Source of the DNA: CAZEIW01 sp964512305
GTDB lineage: Bacteria > Pseudomonadota > Gammaproteobacteria > Burkholderiales > Burkholderiaceae_F
Assembly: GCA_964512305.1 (NCBI GenBank)
Contig: CAZEIW010000107.1
Location: forward strand, 1 to 32,579
Direction: 5' to 3'
DNA length: 32,579 nt
In this document: in pieces, positions 17,376-25,368 of the stretch
Layout of the letters: the number at the start of each line of letters is the position of its first letter
Numbering within the stretch: the stretch's first letter is position 1
The notes under the pieces: generated by a model
Databases searched by the model: none
Seen by the model: the letters and a program-made list of their open reading frames with translations, nothing else
What the model was told of the DNA's origin: nothing
Program-made: the position numbers and the translations under genes

Positions 17376-17921
17376 ATGAAGACGACGTTCGACAGGCAGC
17401 CGCAGGCAGCGGCGATCTCCCCTCCCCGTGGCCGGGCCAGAGGCCTGACACTGATCGAGCTGATGGTGGTCATAGCGATTGCCGCGATCCTGGCCACGGC
17501 CGCGGTGCCTTCCTTCACCTTCACCATCGGCTCCTACCGGATCGCCGGCGAGATCAACGGGCTGCTGGGCGATCTGCAGTTCGCGCGCGCCGAGGCGATC
17601 AAGCAGGGCCTGTCGGTCAGCGTGGTTGCGACCGGCGCGACCTGGCAGTCCGGCTGGACCGTCGTCGATAGCGGCGGCAACACGCTGCGCCAGCAGATGC
17701 CCTTCACCGGCAGCGACACGCTGGTGGCCAACAACGGTGTCACGACCGTCACGTTCAACCGCGAGGGTTTCGCGTTCGGGCTGCCCAACGCCGGCACGCT
17801 GCTCAAGCTGCACGACGTCAACAACAGCGCCGGCCTGAGCCGCTGCCTGTCGATCACCGTGGTGGGCTACATGTCGGTGCAGACCCCGAATTCGACGTCC
17901 CTCACCGGAGTCTGCACATGA
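17376..17921 (+). CDS. fimT: Minor pseudopilin of the FimT/FimU (GspH) family
   Basis: This is a 181-residue prepilin-like protein. A basic leader ends at Gly23, and the mature N-terminus would be LTLIELMVVIAIAAILA with Glu at position 5 (Glu28). This is cleaved and N-methylated by the prepilin peptidase PilD and inserted in the inner membrane. The C-terminal half (TVVDSGGNTLRQQMPF, VTFNREGFAFG, CLSITVVGYMS) has the GspH/FimT pattern. In type IV pili such minor pilins help start pilus assembly. It opens the operon, and its stop overlaps pilV (ATGA). The ribosome site before 17376 is weak. The match to FimU of Pseudomonas is by position and family; the symbol is approximate. Confidence 0.88.
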   Translation: MKTTFDRQPQAAAISPPRGRARGLTLIELMVVIAIAAILATAAVPSFTFTIGSYRIAGEINGLLGDLQFARAEAIKQGLSVSVVATGATWQSGWTVVDSGGNTLRQQMPFTGSDTLVANNGVTTVTFNREGFAFGLPNAGTLLKLHDVNNSAGLSRCLSITVVGYMSVQTPNSTSLTGVCT

Positions 17922-18511
17922 GCCCGCAGGGCCGCCCCAAGGACGGATCCCTTGGCGCGCAGCGCCAGGGGGCTTCATCGACGACGCCGCTGCGCTCGCG
18001 CGGCTTCACCCTGATCGAGGTGCTGGTGACGCTGATCGTCACCGCGATCGGCCTGCTGGGCGTCGCCAAGATGCAGGCGCTGGCGATCATCAGCACGCGC
18101 ACGGCGAGCGTGCGCTCGATCGCGTCGATCCAGGCCGCCAGCATGGCGGCGGCAATGCATGCGAACCGTGCCTACTGGGCCTCCGGCGTCGCACCCTCCA
18201 CGGCGATGACGATCACCGGGTCGACGCTCGGCGATTCGACGCTGAACAGCCAGAGCGCCTCGCTGTGCCAGCAATCGCCCTGCACGCCGCTTCAGATGGC
18301 CGGCTACGACCTCAAGAACTGGGGCCTGAACATCCCGACCCAGCTGCCGCAGGGCACGGCAACGGTGAGTTGCACCAATACGGCCGGCTCGCCGGTGAGC
18401 TGCACGCTGACGGTGCTATGGAACGAGAACTACGTCGGCATGAATTCGGCGACCGTGCACAGCAACTCGGGGCCGGTGCAACAGCAGTACACGCTTCTGG
18501 TGGAGCCGTGA
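17918..18511 (+). CDS. pilV: Type IV pilus minor pilin PilV
   Basis: This is a 197-residue minor pilin. The leader ends at Gly29, and the mature start is FTLIEVLVTLIVTAIGLLGVAK with Glu34 at mature position 5. The Gly-Leu-Leu-Gly-Val-Ala-Lys-Met sequence after the hydrophobic helix is typical of PilV. Cysteines at the end of the conserved LCQQSPC segment and in the C-terminal SCTNTAGSPVSCTLTVLW region could form disulfides in the periplasm. The start overlaps the fimT stop by four bases and the stop shares a base with pilW (TGATG). The long basic leader of 29 residues is somewhat longer than usual; no better start is visible. Confidence 0.9.
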   Translation: MSPQGRPKDGSLGAQRQGASSTTPLRSRGFTLIEVLVTLIVTAIGLLGVAKMQALAIISTRTASVRSIASIQAASMAAAMHANRAYWASGVAPSTAMTITGSTLGDSTLNSQSASLCQQSPCTPLQMAGYDLKNWGLNIPTQLPQGTATVSCTNTAGSPVSCTLTVLWNENYVGMNSATVHSNSGPVQQQYTLLVEP

Positions 18512-19224
18512 TGCATCCGATTCGCATGGATAGGGGCGCAGCCGGCCGGCAGGCCGGCATGGCGCTGATCGAGCTGCTGGTCGCGATGACGATCGCGCTG
18601 TTCATGATGGCCGGCCTGCTCACGCTGGTCTACGGGACGCGGCAGAACTTCCTGGCGCAGAACGGACTCGCCCAGCTGCAGGACAACGAACGGCTGGCGG
18701 TGACCCTGATCACGAACGTGGTCCAGTCGGCGGGCTACTTCCCGGATCCCCTGGTCGAGACTGCGGCCGCGGCGCTTCCGGCCACCGCGACGTTTCCGGC
18801 CGCGGGGCAGTCGCTGACCGGGACGACATCCGCGACCGCGCCCGGCGACACGATCACGGTGCGCTACAAGTCGGGCGCCACCGACGGTCTGATGGACTGC
18901 ACCGGAGCCCCGGCTGCCGGCACGACGCCCGTGAGCACGTTCAGCGTCAACAACAGCAACCAGCTGGTGTGCACCGTCAACGGCGGCAACGCGCAACCGC
19001 TGATTGCCGGCGTGCAGAACCTGGCGATCTTCTACGGCGTCGACACCAACGCCGACGGGTCCGCCGATCAGTACATCAGCGCCAATGCGATGGCCGCGGC
19101 CAACTGGACCAGCGTGGTGTCGGTCCAGGTGACGCTGACCTTCACCAATCCCCTGGCCGGCCAGCCCGGGCAGCCCGCGACGATTTCGCTCGCCCGCACC
19201 ATTCCGATCCTGAACAAGACATGA
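18511..19224 (+). CDS. pilW: Type IV pilus minor pilin PilW
   Basis: This is a 237-residue minor pilin with a leader ending at Gly16 and a mature start of MALIELLVAMTIALFMMAGLL, Glu at position 5 (Glu21). The following YGTRQNFLAQNGLAQLQDNERLAVTLI and VVQSAGYFPDP segments are typical of PilW, where the helix tail carries QxNxRxA-like residues. It is shorter than many PilW proteins, which often exceed 300 residues, but both ends look natural. The start is fixed by the TGATG junction with pilV, and its stop overlaps pilX by four bases. It probably forms part of the priming complex with PilV, PilX and PilY1. Confidence 0.9.
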   Translation: MHPIRMDRGAAGRQAGMALIELLVAMTIALFMMAGLLTLVYGTRQNFLAQNGLAQLQDNERLAVTLITNVVQSAGYFPDPLVETAAAALPATATFPAAGQSLTGTTSATAPGDTITVRYKSGATDGLMDCTGAPAAGTTPVSTFSVNNSNQLVCTVNGGNAQPLIAGVQNLAIFYGVDTNADGSADQYISANAMAAANWTSVVSVQVTLTFTNPLAGQPGQPATISLARTIPILNKT

Positions 19225-19802
19225 AACAGCGCGCTTCTTTGGCCCGCGCGGCCCGCCCGTTGCTCCCGACCCAGCGCGGCGTCGTGCTGGTCGTCGCATT
19301 GGCCTTCCTTCTGATGCTGACGCTGCTGTCGGTGAGCATGTTCCGCAGCTTCGGACTCGAGGAGAAGATCGCCGGCAACACGCGCGAGAAGCAGCGCGCC
19401 TTCACGGCGGCGGAAAGCGCACTCCAATACGGCGAATGGTGGCTGCTGCAGGGCAACGCGAGCGCGGGTTCCGCCTGCGCGGGCCAGCTCAGCGCGGCCA
19501 AGGTGTGCTCGAACGCGCTGTCGACGACGACGCTGTCGACGACCAGCTGGTACGCCGGCGCGTCGAACGCGGCCGGCTCGACCTACACGCTGCCGAGCAT
19601 GAGCGTATCGACCAGCCCGGCAGCGGGCACCTATTACGCGGCGCCGCAGCTCTACATCTCGTTCCTGGGCATCGCCCCCGACGGCCAGACCAAGCTCTAC
19701 CAGGTCAGCTCGATCGGGCTGGGCGGCAACCCCAATGCCGTGGCGGTCGTCCAGAGCACGTACGCCGTCAGCACCGGCGTCAAGGATCTTGGAGGCCTTT
19801 GA
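19221..19802 (+). CDS. pilX: Type IV pilus minor pilin PilX
   Basis: This is a 193-residue minor pilin. The leader ends at Gly20 (PTQRG) and the mature helix is VVLVVALAFLLMLTLLSVSMF. It has Val instead of Glu at mature position 5, as is usual for PilX and the related GspK proteins that sit at the pilus tip. The following GLEEKIAGNTREKQRAFTAA segment is a strong family signature. The start at 19221 overlaps the pilW stop (ATGA), and the stop shares one base with the pilY1 start (TGATG). The frame is open upstream inside pilW, but the leader and overlap settle the start. Confidence 0.9.
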   Translation: MKQRASLARAARPLLPTQRGVVLVVALAFLLMLTLLSVSMFRSFGLEEKIAGNTREKQRAFTAAESALQYGEWWLLQGNASAGSACAGQLSAAKVCSNALSTTTLSTTSWYAGASNAAGSTYTLPSMSVSTSPAAGTYYAAPQLYISFLGIAPDGQTKLYQVSSIGLGGNPNAVAVVQSTYAVSTGVKDLGGL

Positions 19803-22800
19803 TGGCGAAGTCGAACCGGGGGAAACGGATGGGGCAACTGCGCGCGATCGTCTCGCGGCTGGCGGCGGCCGCCGTCGCGGCATGCCTGGCCCACGCGGCG
19901 CCTGCCATCGTGATCCAGGACGACCTGACCGGGACCTCGTCGTCCTTGGACTGGCAGGCATTCAACGGCGCCTGCCTGACCGCCGGCGACGGCACCGGGA
20001 GCATTCCGGCGTGCAACTCGACGGCGCTGGCGAACTACTACGCCAACACGACCTGCCCCTGGAGCTGCTCGCGCGATCCGCATCCGATGTCCGGCGGCAC
20101 GACCGGGACGATCCCGGATGCCGCAAGCCAGGGCGCGCTGCGCCTGTCGAAATGGCTCGGGCAGAACGGCGCGATCGTCTCGAACTTCACGTTCCCGTCC
20201 GACCAGGGTGTCAACGTCGTGTTCACGACGGTGACCTACCAGGGCGACAGCGGCGGTCCGGGCGGAGACGGTGCGGACGGCATCTCGTTCTACCTGCTCG
20301 ACGGCAGCAGCGGCAACAAGCTCGGCGACGGCAGCACCGTGCCGTCCTCGAGCATGGTGACGGACTCCAACGGCGTACTGCGCAAGGGGCCGGGCCTCGG
20401 GGCCTGGGGCGGCAGTCTCGCCTACTCGTGCTCGAACTCGAACACGCCGTACGACGGCGTCGTTGCCGGTTACGTGGGCCTCGGCATGGACGAGTACGGC
20501 AATTTCCTCAACAGCGGCGACAACACCGCCTCCGGTTACAACAACGGCACGCAGACGCCGGGCCGGATCGGCCTGCGCGGCGCGGGCAGCGTCTCCTGGG
20601 CCTGGCTGAACACCAACTACGCAAGCCTGTACCCGTCGTCGATGAGCTCGTCGCAGCGGACGTCGGCGGTCGATAGCGTCTGCACGACCGGCAAGCTGTC
20701 CAACGGCACGTCGGTGATGGACTACCCGGCGATCCCGAACGGCTACAAGGTGCTGGGAGCGGGATACCAGATCGCCAACGAGGCCGCGGTCAAGCGCACG
20801 GACGCCACGCCGATCACCTACAACCTGCAGATCACGCAGGACGGGCGGCTCAGCCTGTCGTTCAGCTACGGCGGCGGCGCGTATCAGCCGGTGCTGACCA
20901 ACCAGTCGATCACCGCCTCGAATGGTCCGCTGCCGACCGACCTGCGCTTCGCGTTCGCCGGCTCGACCGGCGGCAGCCGCAACATCCACGAGATCACCTG
21001 TTTCCGCGCGACACCCGCCGAGCAGGCCGATTCGTCGGCGGGGATCAACACCCAGCAGGCCGCGCAGGTCCAGACCGGCACGCAGATCTACCTCTCGTAC
21101 TTCCACACCAACAACTGGTGGGGCCAGCTGACGTCGCAGAACCTGGTCTACAACAGCTCGACCGGCGTCGTTTCGATCAACGCCTCCGTCAACTGGGATG
21201 CCTCGTGCGTCCTGACCGGTGGCTTCTGCGCGGCGACCAACCTGAACGGCACGGCGCAGGGTTCCGGCAGCCGGCAGATCCTGACCTGGAACGGCAGCCA
21301 GGGCACTCCATTCCAGTGGGGCAGCCTCACCACGGCGCAGCAGAACGCGCTGGATGCCGGCGACGCGACGCCCTACAACTCCAATCGCCTGGGCTTCCTG
21401 CGCGGCGACCGCGGCAACGAGCTCACGTCTTCCGGCAGCGGCACGTTCCGGGCGCGGACCAGCGTCCTGGGCGATATCGTCCACTCGACGCCGAGCTGGG
21501 TCGGCCCGCCGATCGGGCCGTATGGGACGATCTGGACGGATGGCCTGTACACGACCGCCACGCTGGCGGAGAACGGCGTCCTGGCCCAGTCGTATCCGAC
21601 GTTCAAGAGCCACAACGCGACGCGCCTGAACGTCGTCTACAGCGGCTCCAACGACGGGATGCTGCACGGCTTCCGCAGCGGCTCCTACGACGGCAACGCG
21701 ACGGCGTCGGATCCGCTCGGGAACTACGTGACCTCGTCGTCGACGCCGAACGACGGCCAGGAGGTGCTCGCCTACATTCCCGGCGCGGTGGTGCAGAGCA
21801 TCCACAGCACGACCACGTCGGTCGACTACGCCTCGCCCCAGTACTCGCATGCGTTCAGCGTCGACGCCACGCCGGGGACCGGCGATCTGTTCTACGGCAA
21901 TGCCTGGCACACCTGGCTGGTGGGCGGCCAGGGACCCGGCGGCAACGCGATCTACGCGCTCGACGTCACCAACCCGTCGAACTTCTCGGAGAGCAACGCT
22001 TCGAGCCTGGTCATCGGCGAGTGGACCCCGTCGACGATCAGCTGCGCCAACGTCACGGGCTGCGGCACCAGCCTGGGCAACACGTTCGGCACGCCGGTGA
22101 TCCGCCGCTTCCACAACGGCGCCTGGGGGTTCGTGTTCGGCAACGGCCTCAACAGCAGCAGCGGCCACGCCGGGATCTACATCGTCACGGTCGATCCAGG
22201 CACAGCCGCCAAGAGCGTCTACTTCCTCGACACGGGCTACGGCCCGGCGCAGGATCCGACCGGCAAGAGCCGCGCGGACGGGATCGCGTTCGTGACGGCC
22301 GCCGACCTCGACGGCGACCACATCGTCGACTACGTGTATGCGGGCGACGCGTTCGGCAACGTCTGGCGCTTCGACCTCACGGCGAACACCGCGTCGTCGT
22401 GGTTTGTCTCGACCTACAACGCCTCGAAAGCGACCCCCTTGTTCTCGACGCCGAACGGCCAGCCGATCACGACCCGGGTGCTGGCCGTGTCGGCGCCGGC
22501 GTCCAACGGCGGCTTCCGCGTGCTCGTCGATTTCGGCACGGGCCAGGAGATTCCGCTGACCGTGACCACCGCGACGACGTACGCGAGCGGCACCCAGAGC
22601 TTCTACGGCATCTGGGACTGGGACATGTCGCACTGGAACGCGATTTCGACCACCGACTACAGCACCCTGACCGGGACCCGGACGATCTCGACCTCGTCGC
22701 TGCAGTCGCAGACCGTCACCCAGCTGAGCGCGGGCACGGCGACCACCCCCGGGACGCGGACGGTCACCAGCAATTCGGTCTGCTGGTCGGGCACGAGCGG

Positions 22801-23221
22801 CTGCAGCAGCCTGAACCAGTACGGATGGATGATCAACCTGCCGACGAGCGGCGAGCAGGTGATCTACAGCCCGATCATCTACAACGGCGCCTTCATCATC
22901 AACACCACGGTGCCGCCCAACAATTCGCCGTTCGCCTGCTCGCTGAACCTGCCGACCGGCTGGACCATGGCGCTGTCGGCGGCAAGCGGCGGCTCCTTCA
23001 CGAACTCGTTCTTCGCCGACTCGAACAACCACTTCGTGACGGTCAACGGCTCGGTGGTCAGCGGCATCGCGCTGAATGCCACCGGATCGCCGGCGGTCGT
23101 CACGGCGGTCGGGAATCCCTATCTGGTGAACCAGACGAGCGACGGCGTCGGCAGCGTCAACCAGATCAATCCGCCGGGCGGAACGATCGGCTCGCGCATC
23201 AACTGGAACGAACTGCGGTGA
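19802..23221 (+). CDS. pilY1: PilY1-family pilus tip adhesin with lectin-like N-terminus
   Basis: This is an 1139-residue exported protein. A basic, Ala-rich signal peptide (about 1-33) leads into a region of about 300 residues with features of a legume-lectin-like jelly roll: VVFTTVTYQGDSGG, GADGISFYLLDGS, a YSCSNSNTPYDGVVAGYVGLG segment and DEYGNF. The C-terminal half is the PilY1 beta-propeller (from about 560, DIVHSTPSWVGPP), with a calcium loop DLDGDHIVDYVYAGD at 835-849. PilY1 binds the minor pilins at the pilus tip, promotes pilus extension and acts in adhesion. The Pseudomonas protein has a von Willebrand A domain at its N-terminus; none is seen here. Many Cys residues suggest disulfides. 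The gene overlaps pilX by one base and is followed by pilE. Confidence 0.92.
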   Translation: MAKSNRGKRMGQLRAIVSRLAAAAVAACLAHAAPAIVIQDDLTGTSSSLDWQAFNGACLTAGDGTGSIPACNSTALANYYANTTCPWSCSRDPHPMSGGTTGTIPDAASQGALRLSKWLGQNGAIVSNFTFPSDQGVNVVFTTVTYQGDSGGPGGDGADGISFYLLDGSSGNKLGDGSTVPSSSMVTDSNGVLRKGPGLGAWGGSLAYSCSNSNTPYDGVVAGYVGLGMDEYGNFLNSGDNTASGYNNGTQTPGRIGLRGAGSVSWAWLNTNYASLYPSSMSSSQRTSAVDSVCTTGKLSNGTSVMDYPAIPNGYKVLGAGYQIANEAAVKRTDATPITYNLQITQDGRLSLSFSYGGGAYQPVLTNQSITASNGPLPTDLRFAFAGSTGGSRNIHEITCFRATPAEQADSSAGINTQQAAQVQTGTQIYLSYFHTNNWWGQLTSQNLVYNSSTGVVSINASVNWDASCVLTGGFCAATNLNGTAQGSGSRQILTWNGSQGTPFQWGSLTTAQQNALDAGDATPYNSNRLGFLRGDRGNELTSSGSGTFRARTSVLGDIVHSTPSWVGPPIGPYGTIWTDGLYTTATLAENGVLAQSYPTFKSHNATRLNVVYSGSNDGMLHGFRSGSYDGNATASDPLGNYVTSSSTPNDGQEVLAYIPGAVVQSIHSTTTSVDYASPQYSHAFSVDATPGTGDLFYGNAWHTWLVGGQGPGGNAIYALDVTNPSNFSESNASSLVIGEWTPSTISCANVTGCGTSLGNTFGTPVIRRFHNGAWGFVFGNGLNSSSGHAGIYIVTVDPGTAAKSVYFLDTGYGPAQDPTGKSRADGIAFVTAADLDGDHIVDYVYAGDAFGNVWRFDLTANTASSWFVSTYNASKATPLFSTPNGQPITTRVLAVSAPASNGGFRVLVDFGTGQEIPLTVTTATTYASGTQSFYGIWDWDMSHWNAISTTDYSTLTGTRTISTSSLQSQTVTQLSAGTATTPGTRTVTSNSVCWSGTSGCSSLNQYGWMINLPTSGEQVIYSPIIYNGAFIINTTVPPNNSPFACSLNLPTGWTMALSAASGGSFTNSFFADSNNHFVTVNGSVVSGIALNATGSPAVVTAVGNPYLVNQTSDGVGSVNQINPPGGTIGSRINWNELR

Positions 23222-23223
23222 CG

Positions 23224-23227
23224 AGGA
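23224..23227 (+). promoter_or_regulatory. Ribosome binding site deciding the pilE start
   Basis: AGGA lies five bases before the ATG at 23233. The ATG at 23227, two codons earlier, overlaps this site and has none of its own. Confidence 0.5.
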
Positions 23228-23232
23228 TGGCA

Positions 23233-23691
23233 ATGGAAAACGCGAGGCGAAACACAACTCCGCGACCGGCGGCTGCAGGCTTCAGCCTGATCGAGCTGCT
23301 GGTCGCTGTCGCGATCATCGGGATCCTCGCGGCGATCGCGATCCCGTCCTACGTGGACAAGGTCCAGAAATCGCGCCGCACCGACGCCAAGACCGCGCTG
23401 CTCGATCTGGCCAGCCGCCAGGAGCGGTTCTATACGACGAACAACACGTACACGGCGGACCCGACCGCGACCGGACTCGGCTACGCGGTGGCCGCCTGGC
23501 CCGCCGGCATCCCCATCGGGACCCAGGCCAACTACAACCTCACCGTGACCGCCGCCAGCGCGACCGCGTACACGGCCCAGGCGGTTCCCACCGGCGTTCA
23601 GGCCGGCGACCCCTGCGGCACCTACACGATCAATCAGAGCGGCGTCCAGGGCAACACCGGCAATACGCTGACCACGGCCCAGTGCTGGTAG
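23233..23691 (+). CDS. pilE: Type IV pilin PilE
   Basis: This is a 152-residue pilin of the PilE minor-pilin type. The leader ends at Gly16 and the mature start is FSLIELLVAVAIIGILAAIAI with Glu at position 5 (Glu21). The remaining chain has the PilE pattern: SRRTDAKTALLDLASRQERFYTTNNTYT, then a C-terminal pair of cysteines (CGTYTINQSG and the terminal CW) that would close the D-loop. The start at 23233 is preferred over 23227 because of AGGA five bases upstream. It lies 11 bases after pilY1. In this operon type it serves as the last minor pilin, not the main fibre subunit; the main pilin gene is usually elsewhere. Confidence 0.9.
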   Translation: MENARRNTTPRPAAAGFSLIELLVAVAIIGILAAIAIPSYVDKVQKSRRTDAKTALLDLASRQERFYTTNNTYTADPTATGLGYAVAAWPAGIPIGTQANYNLTVTAASATAYTAQAVPTGVQAGDPCGTYTINQSGVQGNTGNTLTTAQCW

Positions 23692-23733
23692 ACGCAGGCG
23701 CCCGGGCGAAGGAAGGACAAAGCGGAGTATTCG

Positions 23734-24168
23734 ATGAACAGAAGGCAACGGGGCTTTACGCCATTTGCGATCATCGCGGGGCTGGTTGGGCTGGCGCTGC
23801 TGACCGCTTACTCGCTGGCCACCTACACCGAGAGCATGCAGAGAGCGCACCGCGCGGAAGCGACCACGGCGCTGAGCGACGCGGCTCAGGCGACCGAACG
23901 CTTCTTCAAGCAGCACGAGACCTACGCGGGCGCCAGGATCGGTGCCGGCGGCGTCGTCGCGACCGCGCCCGGCAACGGTAACTACACGCTCGCCTTCGTC
24001 GGCATCGGCCGCGCGCTGACCGACGTCAATCCCTACGCCGACAGCTACACGCTGGTCGCGACGCCCGACGGTACGCAGGTCGGCGACACCTGCGGCACGT
24101 ACACGCTCGACCGGGCGGGCAACCGCGCCGCCGCCGGCGCAACGCCGCCGCCGTCCGGCTGCTGGTGA
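23734..24168 (+). CDS. Pilin-like protein lacking Glu5
   Basis: This is a 144-residue relative of the PilE protein encoded just upstream. After a very short leader ending at Gly7, the mature N-terminus reads FTPFAIIAGLVGLALLTAYSLA: the Gly-Phe cleavage junction and the hydrophobic helix are kept, but Leu-Ile-Glu is replaced by Pro-Phe-Ala, so Glu5 is missing. The rest matches PilE: RAHRAEATTALSDAAQATERFFKQHETYAGA, then CGTYTLDRAGN and a terminal CW. A GGAG site lies about six bases before the ATG. It is likely an operon paralogue produced by duplication of pilE. It may be a tip or capping subunit that does not enter the fibre core, or a degenerate copy. Confidence 0.8.
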   Translation: MNRRQRGFTPFAIIAGLVGLALLTAYSLATYTESMQRAHRAEATTALSDAAQATERFFKQHETYAGARIGAGGVVATAPGNGNYTLAFVGIGRALTDVNPYADSYTLVATPDGTQVGDTCGTYTLDRAGNRAAAGATPPPSGCW

Positions 24169-24172
24169 GATC

Positions 24173-24190
24173 GGGCGCCGCGCGGCGCCC
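24173..24190. terminator. GC-rich hairpin after the pilin operon
   Basis: A perfect 7-bp inverted repeat, GGGCGCC and GGCGCCC around GCGC, lies five bases beyond the last pilin stop. There is no T tract, so it may only slow or stabilise the transcript end. It also overlaps the upstream part of the rnpB promoter region. Confidence 0.4.
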
Positions 24191-24195
24191 GGGCC

Positions 24196-24204
24196 TGCTA
24201 GAGT
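24196..24204 (+). promoter_or_regulatory. Extended -10 promoter element of rnpB
   Basis: TGCTAGAGT is an extended -10 element (TGn followed by TAGAGT at 24199-24204). It ends seven bases before the predicted 5' end of the RNase P RNA. No clear -35 box is seen, which fits an extended -10 promoter. Confidence 0.5.
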
Positions 24205-24210
24205 CCCGCT

Positions 24211-24535
24211 GCAAAGTCCGCCGGGCGATCGCCGGCAGCGGAAGCTGCGGGAGGAACGTCCGGACTCCGCAGAGCGGCGTAGCAGGTAACACCTGCCCAC
24301 CGTGAGGTGAGGATCAGAGCAACAGAGACGAGCCCTCCGTAGCCCGCAAGGGCGAAGGAGGGGTGAAACGGGCAATCTCTACGCGGAGCAACACCAAATA
24401 GGCAGCCGACGATCCTGCTCGGGGAGGCTGCGGGTAGGTGGCTCGAGCCGGCGCGCGAGCGCCGGCCTAGAGGAATGATCGCCACGGCGCGGAAACGCGC
24501 CGCACAGAATCCGGCGTACAGGCGGGCTTTGCTTT
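24211..24535 (+). ncRNA. rnpB: RNase P RNA, bacterial type A
   Basis: This is the catalytic RNA that removes 5' leaders from tRNA precursors. The diagnostic pieces appear in order: GGAGGAACGTCCGGACTCC (near 24250), CAGGTAACACCTG, CAGAGCAACAGAGAC, AGGGGTGAAACGGGC, CGGAGCAACACCAAATAGGCAG, a GGTGGCTCGAGCC to CCGGCCTAGAGGAATGAT segment, and ACAGAATCCGGCGTACAGGC. The ends are set by helix P1: AAAGTCCGCC at 24213-24222 pairs with GGCGGGCTTT at 24521-24530. The total is about 320 bases. The first conserved block has AACG where the usual sequence is AAAG. A T-rich run follows directly (24531-24540). The gene separates the pilus operon from a less GC-rich accessory region. Confidence 0.96.
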
Positions 24536-24569
24536 TTCTTCGGGTTTTACACCGCACATGACCCCACAA

Positions 24570-24615
24570 TCTCTGGAGACCCAGTATCCATGCGGGTTTC
24601 CAGAGACTTCTTTTC
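24570..24615 (+). terminator. Hairpin with T-rich tail downstream of rnpB
   Basis: TCTCTGGAGACCC (24570-24582) pairs with GGGTTTCCAGAGA (24594-24606), with one G-U pair, around an 11-base loop. It is followed by CTTCTTTTC. It looks like a rho-independent terminator closing the rnpB transcript about 40 bases past the mature 3' end. Confidence 0.55.
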
Positions 24616-24691
24616 TCGGCGGAATTTTCTCACCTACCGTTTGTCGGCTCACTGGCAGGCCTTGCCGCCCCCTCGGTCTCCTGCCGGCGGG

Positions 24692-24734
24692 TTGCGTGTC
24701 CCAGCGTAACGCATTACAATACTAAATAATGTAA
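24692..24734 (+). promoter_or_regulatory. Promoter and candidate operator of the toxin-antitoxin pair
   Basis: TTGCGT (24692-24697) and TACAAT (24715-24720) are 17 bases apart and resemble sigma-70 -35 and -10 boxes. An inverted repeat, TTACA at 24714-24718 and TGTAA at 24730-24734, overlaps the -10 box, a fitting place for autorepression by the antitoxin. AAGGAG at 24733-24738 is the ribosome site for the GTG start at 24745. Confidence 0.55.
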
Positions 24735-24744
24735 GGAGACGCCC

Positions 24745-24966
24745 GTGGCCGAATCCACCATCACCGCCAAGGGGCAGACCACCGTCCCGGCCGAGGTTCG
24801 AGAACGCGTCAAAGCCGGCCCTGGCACTCGCCTCGTTTGGACCGTAATGCCGGACGGCACCGTCATCGTGCGGGCAAAGACAAAGTCGATTTTGAAGCTC
24901 GCCGGCACGTTGAAAGCCTCCAAAGGCAGGCACGTAGCCATCGAAGACATGAACGCTTGGCGTTAA
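24745..24966 (+). CDS. AbrB/MazE-fold antitoxin
   Basis: This is a 73-residue DNA-binding antitoxin. The N-terminal half (STITAKGQTTVPAEVRERVKAGPGTRLVWTV) is the swapped-hairpin AbrB fold, with the typical KGQ-T-PxEVR pattern. The C-terminal tail (KTKSILKLAGTLKASKGRHVA) would wrap the toxin. The start is GTG at 24745, six bases after AAGGAG. Its stop abuts the toxin ATG without a gap. It presumably neutralises the PIN toxin and represses their shared promoter through the palindrome over the -10 box. The family link is clear; the autoregulation is inferred from the usual behaviour of such pairs. Confidence 0.88.
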   Translation: MAESTITAKGQTTVPAEVRERVKAGPGTRLVWTVMPDGTVIVRAKTKSILKLAGTLKASKGRHVAIEDMNAWR

Positions 24967-25368
24967 ATGGCGGCGCTGGACACCAATGTCTTGGTGCGTT
25001 ACCTCGTCGAGGACGATGCCGCGCAGTTGGCCGCGGCAAGAAGGTTCATCCGAAAGTGCGTGACCGAAGGGCAAGCGCTGTTCATTCCGGTGACCGTTTC
25101 GCTCGAATTGGAATGGGTGTTGCGTTCGAGCTTCGGAATCGGCAAAGATGCGGTGGTGCAAGCGCTATCGGACTTGCTGTCATCGGCGGAACTGACTTTC
25201 GAATCGGAGCGGGCGCTCGAAGTCGCACTACTGCTCTACAAAGAAGGCTCGGCCGACTATTCGGACTGCCTGCACATCGCCTTGGCGGTCGAGGCCGGCG
25301 AGCAGCCACTATGGACATTCGACAAGGTCGCCTCGAAGGTCGACGGCGCACGGTTGCTGTCTACTTAG
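24967..25368 (+). CDS. vapC: PIN-domain toxin of the VapC family
   Basis: This is a 133-residue ribonuclease toxin. The PIN acidic residues are present: Asp5 (LDTNVLVRYL), Glu47 (VSLELEWVL), Asp100 (ADYSDCLHIA) and Asp119 (WTFDKVAS), so it should be active. VapC toxins cut specific structured RNAs, often initiator tRNA or the rRNA sarcin-ricin loop; the target here is unknown. It is translated directly after the antitoxin gene (stop and start adjacent). Base use at third positions is less GC-rich than in the che and pil genes, which suggests acquisition. Between its stop and the leftward peptidase gene, 186 bases hold nothing I can name. Confidence 0.9.
   Translation: MAALDTNVLVRYLVEDDAAQLAAARRFIRKCVTEGQALFIPVTVSLELEWVLRSSFGIGKDAVVQALSDLLSSAELTFESERALEVALLLYKEGSADYSDCLHIALAVEAGEQPLWTFDKVASKVDGARLLST

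Noticed and set aside
19697..23257. Long minus-strand open frame opposite pilY1
   Set aside because: The translation is Arg/Asp/Val repetitive and without domains, whereas the plus strand gives a clear PilY1 with calcium loop.
24198..24652. Short minus-strand open frames across rnpB
   Set aside because: They lie inside the structural RNA gene and have no family features.
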